From Dryocosmus kuriphilus (lineage: Eukaryota; Arthropoda; Insecta; Hymenoptera; Cynipidae), in contig CM076191.1 of assembly GCA_038277395.1 (NCBI GenBank), positions 29,026,583 through 29,090,582 of the forward strand: a stretch of 64,000 nucleotides of DNA, written 5' to 3'. A program made the position numbers and the translations under genes. The notes below the pieces were generated by a model that saw only the letters and a list, made by a program, of their open reading frames with translations, ran no database searches and was not told the origin of the DNA. Positions 8,905 through 20,667 of the stretch are shown here, piece after piece; position 1 is the stretch's first letter; each line of letters begins with the position of its first letter.

Positions 8905-10060
8905 TTACTTGTTATTGTATTACTTGTATATAATTTATGGGTAATAAATATCGTTCTCCCCAAGCGTATGGAATAATTAGTTGTAAATTGTTCACTTCTT
9001 CTAGCTTGGCCCTCTCTGGTGATTGTAATGAAGCAACTCGTTACTTTACATGTATACCTTTATGCATAGGTTTAAGATTTTAGATGTATTTTCTACTTCG
9101 CTTCTCAGATTTATTCATAAAGTTAGAATTAAGAATTTAGATGTAATTTTTTTTTTTTTTGATTGAAAAGAAATAAAAGTAGAATAAAATAAAAACTGTG
9201 ATTTTCATTTCTCGAACCTGTCCCCATAATTTTAAGTAAAATTATCTCGTTTAAATATTTTAATCATATCAGATTTTTTAATAAAAGATTTTAACAATTT
9301 TCACGATTTGAAAAAATAATTAATATTAATTTTAGATTTTAAAAATTAGATTAGAATTACATAAATCATTTTTATAAAAAATTAAGAAAATTTTGTTAGT
9401 ATAGAATTATCTACAATCGAGATTTAAAAAATAATTAATCTTAATTTTAGATTTAAAAAAATTAGATTAGAATAATTACATAAATCACTCTACTTATTTT
9501 TAATTCACACTAATTAAAACCCCCACTCCAAATTTCCCATAACCCCTCACCATACCCCCACTCCACCATACCCCCACCACAAATTTCCCAGAGTATTTAC
9601 CCCCACCACAAATTGCCCAGTGTTGCCGTACCCTACTGTTGAAAGACCGTGTTGCGTAAGCAAAGACTGGAACTAGGCTAATTTTCTCAGAGAAAAACTC
9701 GACCCTCCGAAGACCCTAAGAAAATGAGACCCACCCCCCTTTTTCTACATATCTTCATCTACTCTCTTTTTAAATATCTTCAACCCCCACCAACTCTTAA
9801 AAGGTTCCCTTAAATATTATTTTACTGATTTGGAAATTAATATTAAAATGTACAAACAATTTTTGTTTATTTCATAACATTCACCATAATTTTGAATTTG
9901 CGAGGTCACGTTCTTTAAGTTAGTACTATATCTCAATCACTTTTTTGTAATCTTGCATCTCAATTAATAAAATTACTAATTTAATTATTTACCATAACCG
10001 CTAATTAGTAACAAAAACAAAATACTTCACTAAAGTAAATTAGTAAGCTTCTTTTTAATA
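8905..10060. other. AT-rich DNA without a gene; C-rich degenerate repeat at 9520-9630
   Basis: No coding frame is supported. A poly-T run lies near 9140-9153. At 9520-9630 units around CCATACCCCCACCACAAATT recur imperfectly three to five times. The Maverick right terminus may be in this stretch but I could not place it. Confidence 0.6.
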
Positions 10061-11312
10061 CGAGGCACATCCAGAAAGTAAGTGTACTGGTACTCTCACA
10101 GCTGTAGGGAATACTTTTTCGACATGTTGGCAACACTGCCGTGTAGCCTGACCCCTCTCCTTCAAAACGAGACCAATCCGAGGTTAGTGTGTTGAAAACT
10201 CTTGACGCAGTAGCATCTCTCGCGAAAAATGTCGATCGTATCTCCCGCCAAGTGCGAAATTCGCGCCGTCATTCGCTACCTCGTTATGAAGGGAAAAGCT
10301 CCATTTGAGATTTATAATGAGGTGAAAATTGCTTACGGTAATGGAGCTATGAATCGTACGAGTGTGTACAAGTAGTGTCGCGAATTTAAAAATGGCCGTA
10401 CTTCCGTGCATGACAATCAGAGGAGCGGAAGACCTTCAATTGCGACTGACGAACTTGTGGAAAAAATCGAGATTGCGGTCCGTGACGATCGCACATTGAC
10501 TTTAGATGATCTTTCTGCGATGCATCCGCAAATCTCCAGATCCCTGTTACACGAAACAATCACAGAAACTCTCAGATATCGGAAATTGTCTGCGATGTGG
10601 GTCTCAAAACAGCTGACAGAACAGCACAAGATGAATCGAGTGCAGAGCTCCAAAGAGTTTTTGGAGCGCTACGAACGCGATGATTTTCTCTACTCTATTG
10701 TTACTGGAGACGAAACTTGGGTTGCCCACTACACGCCTGAAACTAAGAGGCAGTCTCAACAATGGCGCCACACCTTGTCACCCTCCGCCAAGAAATTCAA
10801 AATCCCAATTTCAGCCAAAAAAATCATGGCATCCGTGTTTTGGGACCATAAAGGCATAATTTTGATTGAATATCTGCCTCACGGGGAGACCATTAACGCG
10901 GCCGGCAAGATATTGTGAGACGCTGAAAAAATTGAAAAGGGCGATTCAGAATAAAAGGAGGGGCATGCTGACGAAGGGAGTCTGTCTACTGCATGACAAT
11001 GCCAAACCTCACACGGCCAACGCCACAAAGCAACTCCTGGACTCTTTTGGATGGAACGTTTTGAACCACTCCCTGTATTCCCCTGACCAGGCCCCTTCAG
11101 ATTTCCATCTCTTCACTTCCCTGAAGGTGCACATGGGTGGAAACAAGTTTTCAACGGACGAGGAGGTGAAGGGGGAGGTGGAGAAGAGGGATGGTGACTA
11201 TGTCGAAAAATAACTTACATATGTACAAGTGTAACCAACTATGTTTTTGTTTTAATAAATTTTTTTTGAAGCCTACATAAATTGAGTACACTTACTTTCT
11301 GGACGCGTCTCG
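10061..11312 (+). mobile_element. mariner element, second copy
   Basis: Same terminal repeats as the other copies (CGAGGCACATCCAGAAAGTA at the left; complement ending at 11312 with a few substitutions), with TA at 10059-10060 and 11313-11314. Length is 1252 bp; a deletion of about 78 bp near the 3' end of the transposase explains most of the size difference from the full copy. Confidence 0.95.
10229..11213 (+). pseudogene. mariner transposase, frameshifted
   Basis: Begins MSIVSPAKCEIRAVIRYL. A Trp codon became TAG at 10373-10375. The frame then runs through WVSKQLT and the first catalytic Asp (GDETW) to a 4-bp insertion near 10905, which causes a stop at 10916-10918. The second and third Asp (LLHDN; YSPDQAPSDF) are encoded in another frame, and about 26 residues before the C-terminal YVEK are deleted. 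SPDLAPSD is altered to SPDQAPSD. Confidence 0.93.
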
Positions 11313-13069
11313 TAATCTATATTCCGAGTATATTTAAAATGTTGCATACACGTATAAACCTGTCTAAAACATGTCTCAACTAGTTTTATTCCCTCCACCC
11401 TCACTAGCTATCTTGACATCTGACCCCCCCCCCCCCACCCTGTTTACAAAATAAGCCCACTTCTGTGTATTTCTACCCCTCTATACTTAACAACCTATCA
11501 TAATCCAAGAACGCTTTATGAAGTATATTTAGACTAATTTTAACCCCCCCACCAACCAATTCCCCACCAAATCAATAAAAGAAAGAGAGCTCACATGACA
11601 GAAGTCGAGCCTTCTCTCAGGACAATCAAACATCTCATCTTAACTACCATGTACGCTCTCAATAGCTCTTGTAGTAAAAATATGATTGCCCGGTAAGAAG
11701 GCTTGAATACAAAAGAATTATAAAATTCTTGATTTCAAAGTAAAAGTGAAATTTTTCTGTCTTATTTAAAACCTGATTCTTCCACCATGCTCCAATCTGC
11801 AAGGGAACAATATATTTGTCAGAATTTTAATTCCCTTCAATTCGCCTAGCGGCGCAGTAACGTCTCCTAATATTTTCTGTTCAGTGATAAGAACATACTT
11901 TTCATTTGTTTAATTCCGTCTAGTTCCGTTCAAAAATATTTGTTTATTTATTGTTTTTGACATAATTATTTAATAAAAAACTTTCAAGAACACTAAATTC
12001 ATCAAATTACGTCTTTAGGATCGATTTGTGCGGAAATATTCAAGATTTAAAGCAATTTTTAAATTTATTTATCATGATTTTATTTTTTTCCCCATGAAGC
12101 AATTTGAATAAAACGAAGTTGTCAATAGTAAACTAATGCAGTTTTATACAAAAACCTACGAGATTTTGCAGATTTCATGATTCTATAGCGCTTTTCATGC
12201 AAATATTGTATTCCATTTTTAAATTATTTTGAGGTTATGTTTGACGTTGTCAAACACACAAGAGAACGACATACAAATGGATTGAATTTGACCTTTTCTG
12301 TTCCCGTTGGTGGTATAAGAGACGGAAGGAAAAATCAGGTGTTGAAAAGAATTAAAACTTTTAATCCCATTCCAATGCAAGCCTTGTTACCGGGTGTTGG
12401 GCTGGAGCTACAGACCGATGGAAATTTCGAACCAATAATCAAAGTTTTAACTAACAAACTGCAAGGAATCACATTTGGGGTGTCAACGTGGTCTAAATTC
12501 CTACACCAGCTTAATATCATCCTTTAAAAATTTCGAAAAGGACAAGCAACCCTCGTCAGACGTAGTTTACAATATCGTTTACGACATAGTTTACAAAGTC
12601 CTAGTTTACGACAACAAATATCTCGTAAACCGTAAGAGATAGGTAAGAATGGATGTCATTTTTGGATTTTAAGTACCCGCAGTATATTATATTATATATA
12701 GATCCATATTATAAATTGGAAACCATTTTCATCTACCTCCCCTCCCTACAGAAAATTCCGACGTCGTAGACTGCATAGTAAACTACATCGAAAACTACGT
12801 CGTACACTTTGTCGTAAACTATGTCGTAAACTACGTCGTTTACTATCCCAATTTCCGACATAGTTTACGACACAGGAATTTTCAATAGGGTACACTGATG
12901 GTCTAGGGTTCATCAATGACGTAAGGCCAACACGACGGTGCGGTTAGGCGCCAAAGTGCGGCAAGGGGAGAAGATGGAAAGTGGAGGGAGGGGGACTGAC
13001 GTAAGTGGTCATCCACTACTCGCTTATAATATTAGTTCAATAATTGTATATCTGGAAATCACTGCAGTT
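11313..13069. other. AT-rich DNA with an orphan 96-codon ORF (12237-12527)
   Basis: Mostly AT-rich with C-rich runs near 11425-11440 and 11545. The ORF at 12237-12527 starts with ATG (MFDVVKHTRERHTNGLNLTF) and contains LLPGVGLELQTDG; its composition is protein-like but I recognise no family, and no neighbour supports it. It could be an exon or a transposon fragment. Confidence 0.4.
12561..12872. repeat. Array of GTAAACTACGTC-type units in inverted orientation
   Basis: The left part (12561-12620) carries units reading GTTTACGAC or AGTTTAC; the right part (12775-12872) carries the complementary reading GTAAACTATGTCGTAAAC and variants. GTTTACGACATAGTTTAC at 12577-12594 is the exact reverse complement of 12814-12831. 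The two arms could fold into a large hairpin. Confidence 0.8.
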
Positions 13070-14304
13070 GCAGACATTCAACTCAATTCACGGATGAATC
13101 TTTGAATTTCAATTTAACAATTGGATATTGAATAAAATTCACAAAATTCAAATTAAATTGCATTTTTTTTAAATTTTCGACTGACGATTTCATTTCGCTT
13201 GAAGAACTTGAAGAAAAATGATATGAACCCATGTGTCATATTACCGTATTTTTGTTAGCTCATTACGGATATTACGGCCGTAGCCACCGGTGCTTCAACA
13301 ACCGAAGCCGTATGCTATATTGCACCATGTGCTACATTACCTAATATGACACATTGACCTAACACCAAAATTGTCCCACGAACCTAAAATTGCACCACCT
13401 GACAAATTGCACTATGTGCTAAATTTCCAGATGTGCTAAATTAAACCGTACGTCAAATTATACCACTCTGTCTCAACTTTATACAATTTTACCCCAATCT
13501 GATAGCACTTTGCCTTTACCTTCTATCACTTTGCCCCAATCTTATATTATTCACTTAGTCCTTATCTAATAAAACTTTCACACAACTTTGGTTAACTTTT
13601 AGATTAAATATTAAAAACAAAAATAGGCTATTTGCCTCGATTATCATGTTTCTTAATATTTCTCAAAGTTTTCGCAAAAAATGTATATTATAGTATAAAT
13701 ATTCTTTCAAAAATAAAATCGATTTTTAGCCAAACTTTGATGACTTTAAATAAAATTTTATTTATTGAGTGTGACACATTAAGCTGTTTTATACAAATTT
13801 TATGTTATTTGAAATATTATTTTTCATTGTGTGAAAATTAAATGATTTTTTCCCCTACATTTTCAGTAAAGAGTGAAATTAAAAAGTTTACTGTACCACT
13901 GTGGTGTATCCCATAAAAAAAATTGAATGAAATAAGCGATTTTTATTATTAATTTAAAATTAAGAAAAGTTAATCATCATTTATTTAATTTGCACCATGG
14001 AGAGGGAGCAGTAGAATTTCAGTTTCTGTTTTCACCCCTCCCTAAGAATAGTTGGTAAACTATTTGGTACATAGCCTATTTTTGGTTAACATTCGTTAAC
14101 TTATGTTACAATAGATATATAATAATAGATGAAAACAGTAATTTACGAAAAGAAAGCATGATAAGAAATTGAAGAAAATCTTAAAAGATGTCATAAAAGA
14201 GAAGGCGAAACAATGTAAAATAAAGACCCATAAATTGAGGGTTGACGCACATAGGCACCCAATATGAGTTGAAAATATATTTCGAAAATAAATATATTTT
14301 TAAA

Positions 14305-15515
14305 TTAATTCTTGTTACCTAATTGTTGTTCTGGACAAGCATCATTTTCAAAAATTATATTCTGAGCAAAAACGCGATAAAAAGCTTCATCATGTATACA
14401 AACGAACAAACCACCTCTTGTTATAGTACTCACTGCCCTATTTAAATCTCCCCCACACATAAAGTAAAACGTTGAAGAAGGTGTTATTTTTGGTACAACC
14501 CATTTTGAGTGGTCTTTACTTTGACTCCATTGCTCCCATTCACCAACTGTGATGGCATTTATATTTTCTACAGTAAATGGAAATTCACAATTTGGTGGCA
14601 ACGGATTGTATTTATCAGGCCATGTCTGAGCATAAATTGATGTTTTATATTGGTTGGCCAGAACTTGAAAGCAATCCACATACGAACGAACATCTGACCT
14701 ACTAAATGAGTGTATTTGTATAAAATTTTGCCCGTAAGTCGCAGATTGGTGGAGCGCTGCACCGAAATTTCGATTTCCTGGGTAGACTAATGTCTCAAAT
14801 TTATTTCGTATCGATCGATTGGCCAATGAAGGAAAACGTGCGAGGCGTAAACTTGAGGTTTGAATGTTATCATGAAGTCCAACAAAATTCCCATTTCTGC
14901 GATAAAATTATTGTTCTGCTGCGACGTCACACACAGGACCATTTGGGCATTTAACTTTCCACTGGGAGGATATTTATACGAGTTGTCAGGATACGGATCC
15001 GGTGGAAATCGCGGGATAGAATGGGACAATAAAAATCCGCCATTTTCATTGTATGCTAAAACTCCTTTGGAATGACCAACAGAAGATCCGTCAGTGTGCA
15101 TGCGATCACCTGTTGTAGTGTTCTCTTTCATACTTTTGAAACTGAATGGAAGATCATCGTTCCACATGATGTATGTAACTGAATCCACCTGATCATAAAT
15201 CGGGGATAATGTGAGGCCTAATATCGATTTCGGGTTGGAAATGTCGTGCAGTCCTATCCCCGCAATTATAGAGTTATCATCTTCCGAACGATAAATGTAA
15301 ACATAGTTCAAACTATTCGGTCTCTTGTAGACCACGAAATATATTACCCGAACGCCATTTTCTGCGAGGCATGATATTGGTCGAATACATCTTTCTCCAC
15401 TCCACGAAGCCTTTTCACTGGTTTGAATCGAAACCGACGAGGCAGTGGTACCTAAAGTTATTCCGTTTATTGTACAAACCGTTTTAAAAGATTTTCCGTT
15501 GCACGATTCCCAGCA
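14305..15515 (-). pseudogene. DNase II-like gene, copy A
   Basis: Minus-strand frames read an acid-nuclease fold of the DNase II family: ISCLAENGVRVIYFVVYKRP near the N-terminus, then VGHSKGVLAYNENGGFLLSH, SIPRFPPDPYPD, SGKLNAQMVLCVTS, and in the second half KDHSKW and CGGDLNRAVSTITRGG. The conserved His in GHSKG/SHSIP and in DHSKW matches the family active-site His pattern. A 2-bp insertion near 14813 (ATCGATCGAT against ATCTCGAT in copy B) shifts the frame between 14787-15515 and 14305-14826. The upstream part is in the same frame as the lipase and separated from it only by a TAA at 15516-15518. DNase II enzymes are lysosomal or secreted endonucleases. Confidence 0.82.
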
Positions 15516-17133
15516 TTATGACAAAAAAGTTTTGAACCTGCAATCCGGGATCGCAGATGTTGGAGGTTTGTGACAAATCCTGTCTTTCGCTGGAAGATAC
15601 ACGTTCAACAAGGGGGTGCAAGGCTCCATCGCATTATAAACATCCACAGGGGTAGATAATTGTCTGTCAAGGTCAAACTTAATCGTATGATATTCTCGGC
15701 CGCTGTATATATCTGCCAGATAACCCAGACTGGAAAGTTCAGAAGGTGAGTCAACTTTGCATGTATATAGATATCTGTAGCCAGGAACTATCTTATCTCT
15801 GGGACACGTTATTTGCGAACACGTGGTGATGGACTTTATATAAGCATCGACGGCTCTGTGATGTACGCAAGATGGATTCTTGCAATCGATTTCCTTCATA
15901 TAAAAATATCCAAATGGCCGGCTTCTTTTATCATTCCCAGAAGTCCAGATGCATGAATGACGTCGACGAATGCCGCATCTTCTTTCCTTAAAGTATTCTT
16001 CGTATCGACAATGAACCCCAAGCCTGAAATGTTTTATTCGAAAATCGGACCCGCTGGATCGATTGCTATAAGAGAGAAACAAAATAAAATGAGGAAATAA
16101 ACAACTCAGTAGTGTATAAAGTTTTTTCATTTACCCGATATTCGCTCAATGGTCCTGATCTTGGCATCTCTCAGTGTTCTTGCTGCAATACCCGATATCT
16201 GACCCCCGAGGCTAAATCCTATCAGGTGGACTTTAACGTGTTTTGGAATTTTTTTATTCAGAAATGTAGCCAATACGTTGCCCACGATCGGAACGTTGTA
16301 AGTCACGACATAGGTATAATCTGAAGCATGGTGCCACGGCCACCACTCCTTCCATCCATGGTCTATACGACAAAAATCACTACATTATTTGTCACAAGTG
16401 TGTCATTTAAATACCCATAGATATACTACGATGAATACCATATTATGAGCCTTTTCTCCAGTCGACAAGTATGATGCAGTCGATGTCGTGGGTGCCTACG
16501 ACGAGAGCGTTTTTCATGTTTACCCCATCTATTAAATCATCTGTATTGAAGCCGTGGATGTAGAAAACCACTTTCTTCATATTATGAAATTGCAGGGTAT
16601 TTGCGTCTAATGGATCATTGGGACGACCAGTCCTGTATGCGATCATTGGCAAATCGAAATTTTCATTTGTCCTTATCTCGCTGGAAAAGTTTCTTATCTG
16701 AAAGTTTTTCGCATCGATCTTTTCGATCGAGGTGGGAACGTCGAATTGGATAGTATGAGTCCACAGAGAATTCCACTGAGTACACTTGTTTTCATCCGAA
16801 CCATCCCAACAGTCGTCGTATCCGTCGCAACGCAAGTAAATGGATATACACCTTAAAAAAATGTTTTCGTAAAAAAGTGTTAAGTTTAGCAAAAAGAAAA
16901 AATTAGTACCTTCTGTTATCACAATGAAATGCATCACCATGGCACGAATCGCAGTCCTCTTCGTCGCTTTTAGCTTCACAATGTGCAATGCCGTCGCATA
17001 ACTTTTCTGGTGCAGGACATTTTCGGAGGCAGTTTATTTTCTTCTAAGCCCGCCAATAGTTGGCGTCTCCGTATAAAACGGAAGAAAAATGTAATGAAAT
17101 TTGCAATACGCATATCGTTAGTCGAAATCGCAT
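15516..17133 (-). pseudogene. Secreted LDLa-domain lipase gene, copy A
   Basis: Minus-strand exons: 17133-16910, 16851-16415, 16362-16135 and 16065-15516, with GT-AG introns (first 58 bp) and compatible phases. Exon 1 gives a signal peptide (MRFRLTICVLQISLHFSS) and LDLa cysteines; exon 2 completes an LDLa domain (LRCDGYDDCWDGSDENKC) and starts the lipase (KKVVFYIHGF, DWRKGS); exon 3 has the nucleophile motif GFSLGG; exon 4 has the acid motif DPAGP. It resembles pancreatic-lipase-family enzymes. Lesions: TAG at codon 30 (17044-17046), TAA after RKGS, TAA at 16034-16036 (shared with copy B), and a 2-bp insertion near 15905. Confidence 0.85.
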
Positions 17134-17645
17134 TTTATGTGCAATAACTTTAAGACTGCAGCTTAGCTTATATGAAAACAACTGTTAAGATCATTGCATT
17201 GATTTTACTAAACTCGCGGACGTGTTCTACAATCTGAAGCATTTTTACATGAATACTGATAAGCTGCATTACACAATGTCATGATCACTTTTCGTCATTG
17301 ATATTGCTTATTGTTTGTGATGTTTTGTACGGATATTTGCATCTATGAGTAATATGGAAATGATTCGTTATTAGATTGGCTAATTTCATAGAAATCGTCA
17401 AATTGGCACAAATGACATCGTCAAGGTCAGAACATGAAAAAACTAAAACATTTAATGTTTGTTGCGTTTACTTAAGTAAATACAAAACATTAACAAAAAA
17501 TCTTGAATCAAAAATTGTAGGCCTTCGAAAAATACCCATTTCTTGTTATGAACATTTTTGCTCTATGACTAAAACTTTTTGAGAAAATGGACGATGAACA
17601 TGGTGTGCATATATAGCGTGCAACGTAATACATATATAGCGTACA
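17134..17645. other. Upstream flank of lipase copy A
   Basis: AT-rich, shared with copy B (45194-45830), no coding frame supported. The promoter of the minus-strand lipase should lie here; no clear TATA box seen. Copy B has an extra ~150 bp (45461-45605) relative to this copy. Confidence 0.5.
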
Positions 17646-18232
17646 TTACCGTGATCATTTACAGGATTGCCTTCCCGCCCTGCAAAACAGTGGAAAGAAG
17701 TAGGGGTGTGACTGAAGGTATTTCTGTGAACAATCACGAGAGTGCCTTCCCGACCTCCGAAAAAGACTGGAAAGGGGTAATGTTGTGACTGAAATTATTT
17801 CTGTGACGAACAACAGGGGTGCCTTTTCGTCCCCCGAAAAACACTGGAAAGTGGAAAGGGTGCGACTGAAAGTATTTCTGTGACCAGTAACAGGGGTGCC
17901 TTTTCGACCGCCCGCAAAAGGATGGAAAGGGGTAGGGGTGTGACAAATTATTTCGGTAACTATTCACAAGGGTGCCTTTCCGACCCCCCGAAAAACACTA
18001 GAAAGGGGTACGGGTGCTACTGAAAGTATTTCCGTGACCAGTCACATAAGTGCCTTCCCGCCCCGCAATACAGTGGACAGAGGTAGGAGTGTGACTGAAG
18101 GTATTACTGTGATCAGTCACAGGGGTGTTTTCTCCCCCCGAAAAACACTGAAAAGAGGTACGGATGTGACTGAAAGTATTTATGACAGTCACAGGGGTGC
18201 CTCCTTCCCGCCCCCCATCGTCCATTCTCTCG
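17646..18232. repeat. GC-rich minisatellite, period about 76 bp (copy A)
   Basis: About eight imperfect units contain GTGACTGAAAGTATTTCTGT, GACCAGTCACAGGGGTGCC, a C-rich run and AAAACACTGGAAAGGGG. ORFs crossing it simply translate the repeat. The same array occurs at 45830-46270. Confidence 0.9.
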
Positions 18233-19895
18233 AAAGCTTTCAATCGCAGAGAAAAAATGTGTTGAACATAAAATGTGTATTTTTTTAAAGTGTAAAATTT
18301 TTATCTGAGGATTTTTTGCCATTTTTATGTACTTACTGAAATAAACTCAAAAAACATGAAAGTTTATGATTTTTTGAATTGTTGACCTAAAACATGTTAT
18401 TTGGGCTAATTTTCATGGTCATATTCGTAATCAGCGGGTCAAATTACATGGGTATACCAAGTTTCAAAGCAATCCGAGGTATCGCATTTTCGGAAGTTCA
18501 GCCCAGCAGCGTAGCCTGGATTTCTTCGGTTGGGGAGCGGGGGTCTAACCTTAGACAGCAAGTACTACAAATAGAATAAAATGTTCCAGTGTACAATGAC
18601 TGAGAAATTTCGAGGAGGAGGAGGGAAGGGGGGGGGGGGGCTTTAGCCCACGACTATGCCACTTATTCAGCAAAATTAAAAGTTCAAAGTTCAAAGTTGT
18701 GGTAAATATCCCTATGGTTTTTTATTTTTCTGTATGTATTTAATGTTTTTTTAAATAAAACAATTGCAACTTGGCAGAAAAGATCAATGAAAAAATATCG
18801 ATTCCCTGATATAATTTGTAAAATTGTACAAGAAAGTACTGTAGAGTCTAATAAATTCAAGGAAAAACTTTCTTTTTTAGGTTTCAAAAAATATTTACCT
18901 GTGTATTAATTGTCGAGTGATACTATATTATGAAAATTCTGCATTTCCTTCGCCACAATTATAACTTTGTGGTTCTTTCTATTTTCGAAATTTAATTTAT
19001 CCAAACTACCCAGGAACTAGGAAATAATTTAAACACGCGTTGTAATGAATCAGAAACACGCGCGCTCAATCGTTTTGCAGCATTTGAATCGGTCAGCTCG
19101 GTAGATTGTTGTGAATGCAATGAATCGGCAACATTTATGTTATGTTTGGTGAATAGTAAAATAATATATTTGATTCCGATTCACCACTCCGATGTATAGT
19201 AACCGATTTGGGCCGGAAACGATCTAAAGATGGCGCTGATAACAAGGGACGCAAAAGTCCATCATTTCCCTGAAAAAAACGTCGGATTGAAAAGTATTTA
19301 AAAGTATATTAGCACTTTGAATGCGTTTTAGTTCTGCTTTCTGAAGCGGAGAAAAAATATTCAAAAGTATTGGTTCACATTAAACTTTACCCTGCTGAAT
19401 GCGAGACTTCATCTTACATGCCTCGCCTTCAAAAGTATTGAATCGCATTTATTTCATTCGCAGTGTAGAATACAATTTTTCAGTGTACATTGACTGGGGA
19501 ATTTCATTAAGGCTGGGGGGAGGGGGGCACTTTAGCCCCCTAGCCACCCCCCTGGCTACGCCACTGACTGAAATCGAAAATTTGTATACTTTGATTTAAA
19601 ATGTATTGCTTCAAGATAATTTCATCCATTTCAAAAAATATCAACAAAAAAGTCATTGGTGTCATTATCGAACATGCAGTTAGTGATTAGACACCAAAGT
19701 GTCAATGCCATTTGCTGTGAAAGCACCTAAAAAAGGATCGATGACGAACAAATAGATGTATCAGATACATTTTTTGATTATACTCGTCATTACGGTGGAA
19801 AATTTTGGCTAACTTATAGCTCCGACGATCGATTCCTATTGTGAGACAATAATCCCTGTACTCCTGGTGGAATTGTCCTCAACTACTAACTCAAA
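18233..19895. other. Non-coding DNA with a recurring GGGGGCTTTAGCCC / GGCTACGCCAC motif
   Basis: No gene seen. A G-rich block with CTTTAGCCC followed by a CTACGCCACT-like tail recurs at about 18590-18670, 19490-19570 and 46490-46550, suggesting a small dispersed repeat or transposon end. Confidence 0.5.
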
Positions 19896-20300
19896 ACCTC
19901 CTCTCATTCATTCGCATTTAAAATCATTAAAACAAATGCGAACTTTCGCATTAAAAATTGTTTATTTCACGCATAACACTCTTATCATTCGATCGTATTC
20001 AAAAGTATGCAAATGAGTGCGAACTCTTGCATTAAAAAGTTTTCACTCGCTCCAAAAATTCATCTCATTCTTCCACATTCAAAGGCATTTAAACAAATGC
20101 GAATTTTCGCATTGAAAAATTTTACTTTACTCAGAAAATTCGTCTCATTCTTTCGCTTTCAAAAGCATTCAAATCAATGTGAACTCTCGATTTAAAAAGG
20201 TTTCATTTCGCTCAGAACTTTTTCTCATTCGATCGCATTCGAAAGCATTAAAACGAATGCGAAGTCTTGCATTAAGAAGCACTGCGTGCAAAATTTTTTA
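19896..20300. repeat. Degenerate minisatellite, period about 75 bp
   Basis: Five to six units share CATTCAAAAGCATTCAAA, AATGCGAACT and TCGCATTAAAAA followed by a T-rich part. Related single motifs occur upstream to about 19390. Confidence 0.8.
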
Positions 20301-20659
20301 TTTTTCGGATTCAAACGCATTCAAGAATTAAATGTTATACACGACATATCGCATTTTAAAATGTTGGGACAAACTTCAATCCGAAACTTACGCATAGCAG
20401 AATTTAGGGGAACAAATCGTGAATGTCGCTCTGACCTTTGGTCTTATTTATTTAATACTTTTGAATTTTGCGTCCTTTGCAGGGATGAAAGACAAACTAG
20501 ATTAGGCATAGATTTTGCTTAATTTATTTTTTTTATATATATCTTGATACAAGCCCAAAGGAGGGTCGAAACGTCGGATTTAATAACACCGTAAAATAAA
20601 TATGTATTATGAACGTATGACGTAGCCTATGGCTAAAAGTCCTATATTAATTTCCTATA
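20301..20659. other. Non-coding stretch
   Basis: No gene supported. The motif GGAGGGTCGAAACGTCGG (near 20560) resembles sequences often found at retroelement ends, but nothing adjacent confirms an element. Confidence 0.4.
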
Positions 20660-20667
20660 CTTTTTTC

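Larger units (their letters stand above)
1..8940 (+). mobile_element. Maverick/Polinton DNA transposon, decayed, left end outside window
   Basis: Ten plus-strand reading frames or remnants follow each other: protein-primed DNA polymerase B, packaging ATPase, small basic protein, small acidic-tailed protein, chromodomain integrase, penton-like protein, basic Gly-rich protein, major capsid protein, an uncharacterised fragment and an adenain-like protease. This set is diagnostic of Mavericks/Polintons, large self-synthesising transposons related to double-jelly-roll viruses. Most frames carry stops or frameshifts, so this copy is not autonomous. A mariner element interrupts it at 7139-8087. The terminal inverted repeats are not identified: the left end is beyond base 1 and the right end is placed only loosely just after the protease. 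Confidence 0.9.
13070..19155. repeat. Segmental duplication, copy A
   Basis: From ACATTCAACTCAATTCA near 13074 to about 19155 the sequence is repeated in the same orientation at about 36555-47000. Shared content includes the DNase II and lipase genes, the GC-rich minisatellite and its flanks. Some stretches (for example about 13430-13860) are nearly identical, others differ by several percent and by small indels. Confidence 0.93.

Noticed and set aside
13632..13841. 69-codon frame identical in both segmental duplicates (also 37396-37605)
   Set aside because: It opens with TTG, is Phe/Leu/Ile-rich from AT-rich DNA, and the whole surrounding block is identical, so its identity reflects the duplication and not selection on a protein.
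17646..18322. Frames across the GC-rich minisatellite on both strands
   Set aside because: They translate the 76-bp repeat; open frames arise from the unit and have no domain features.
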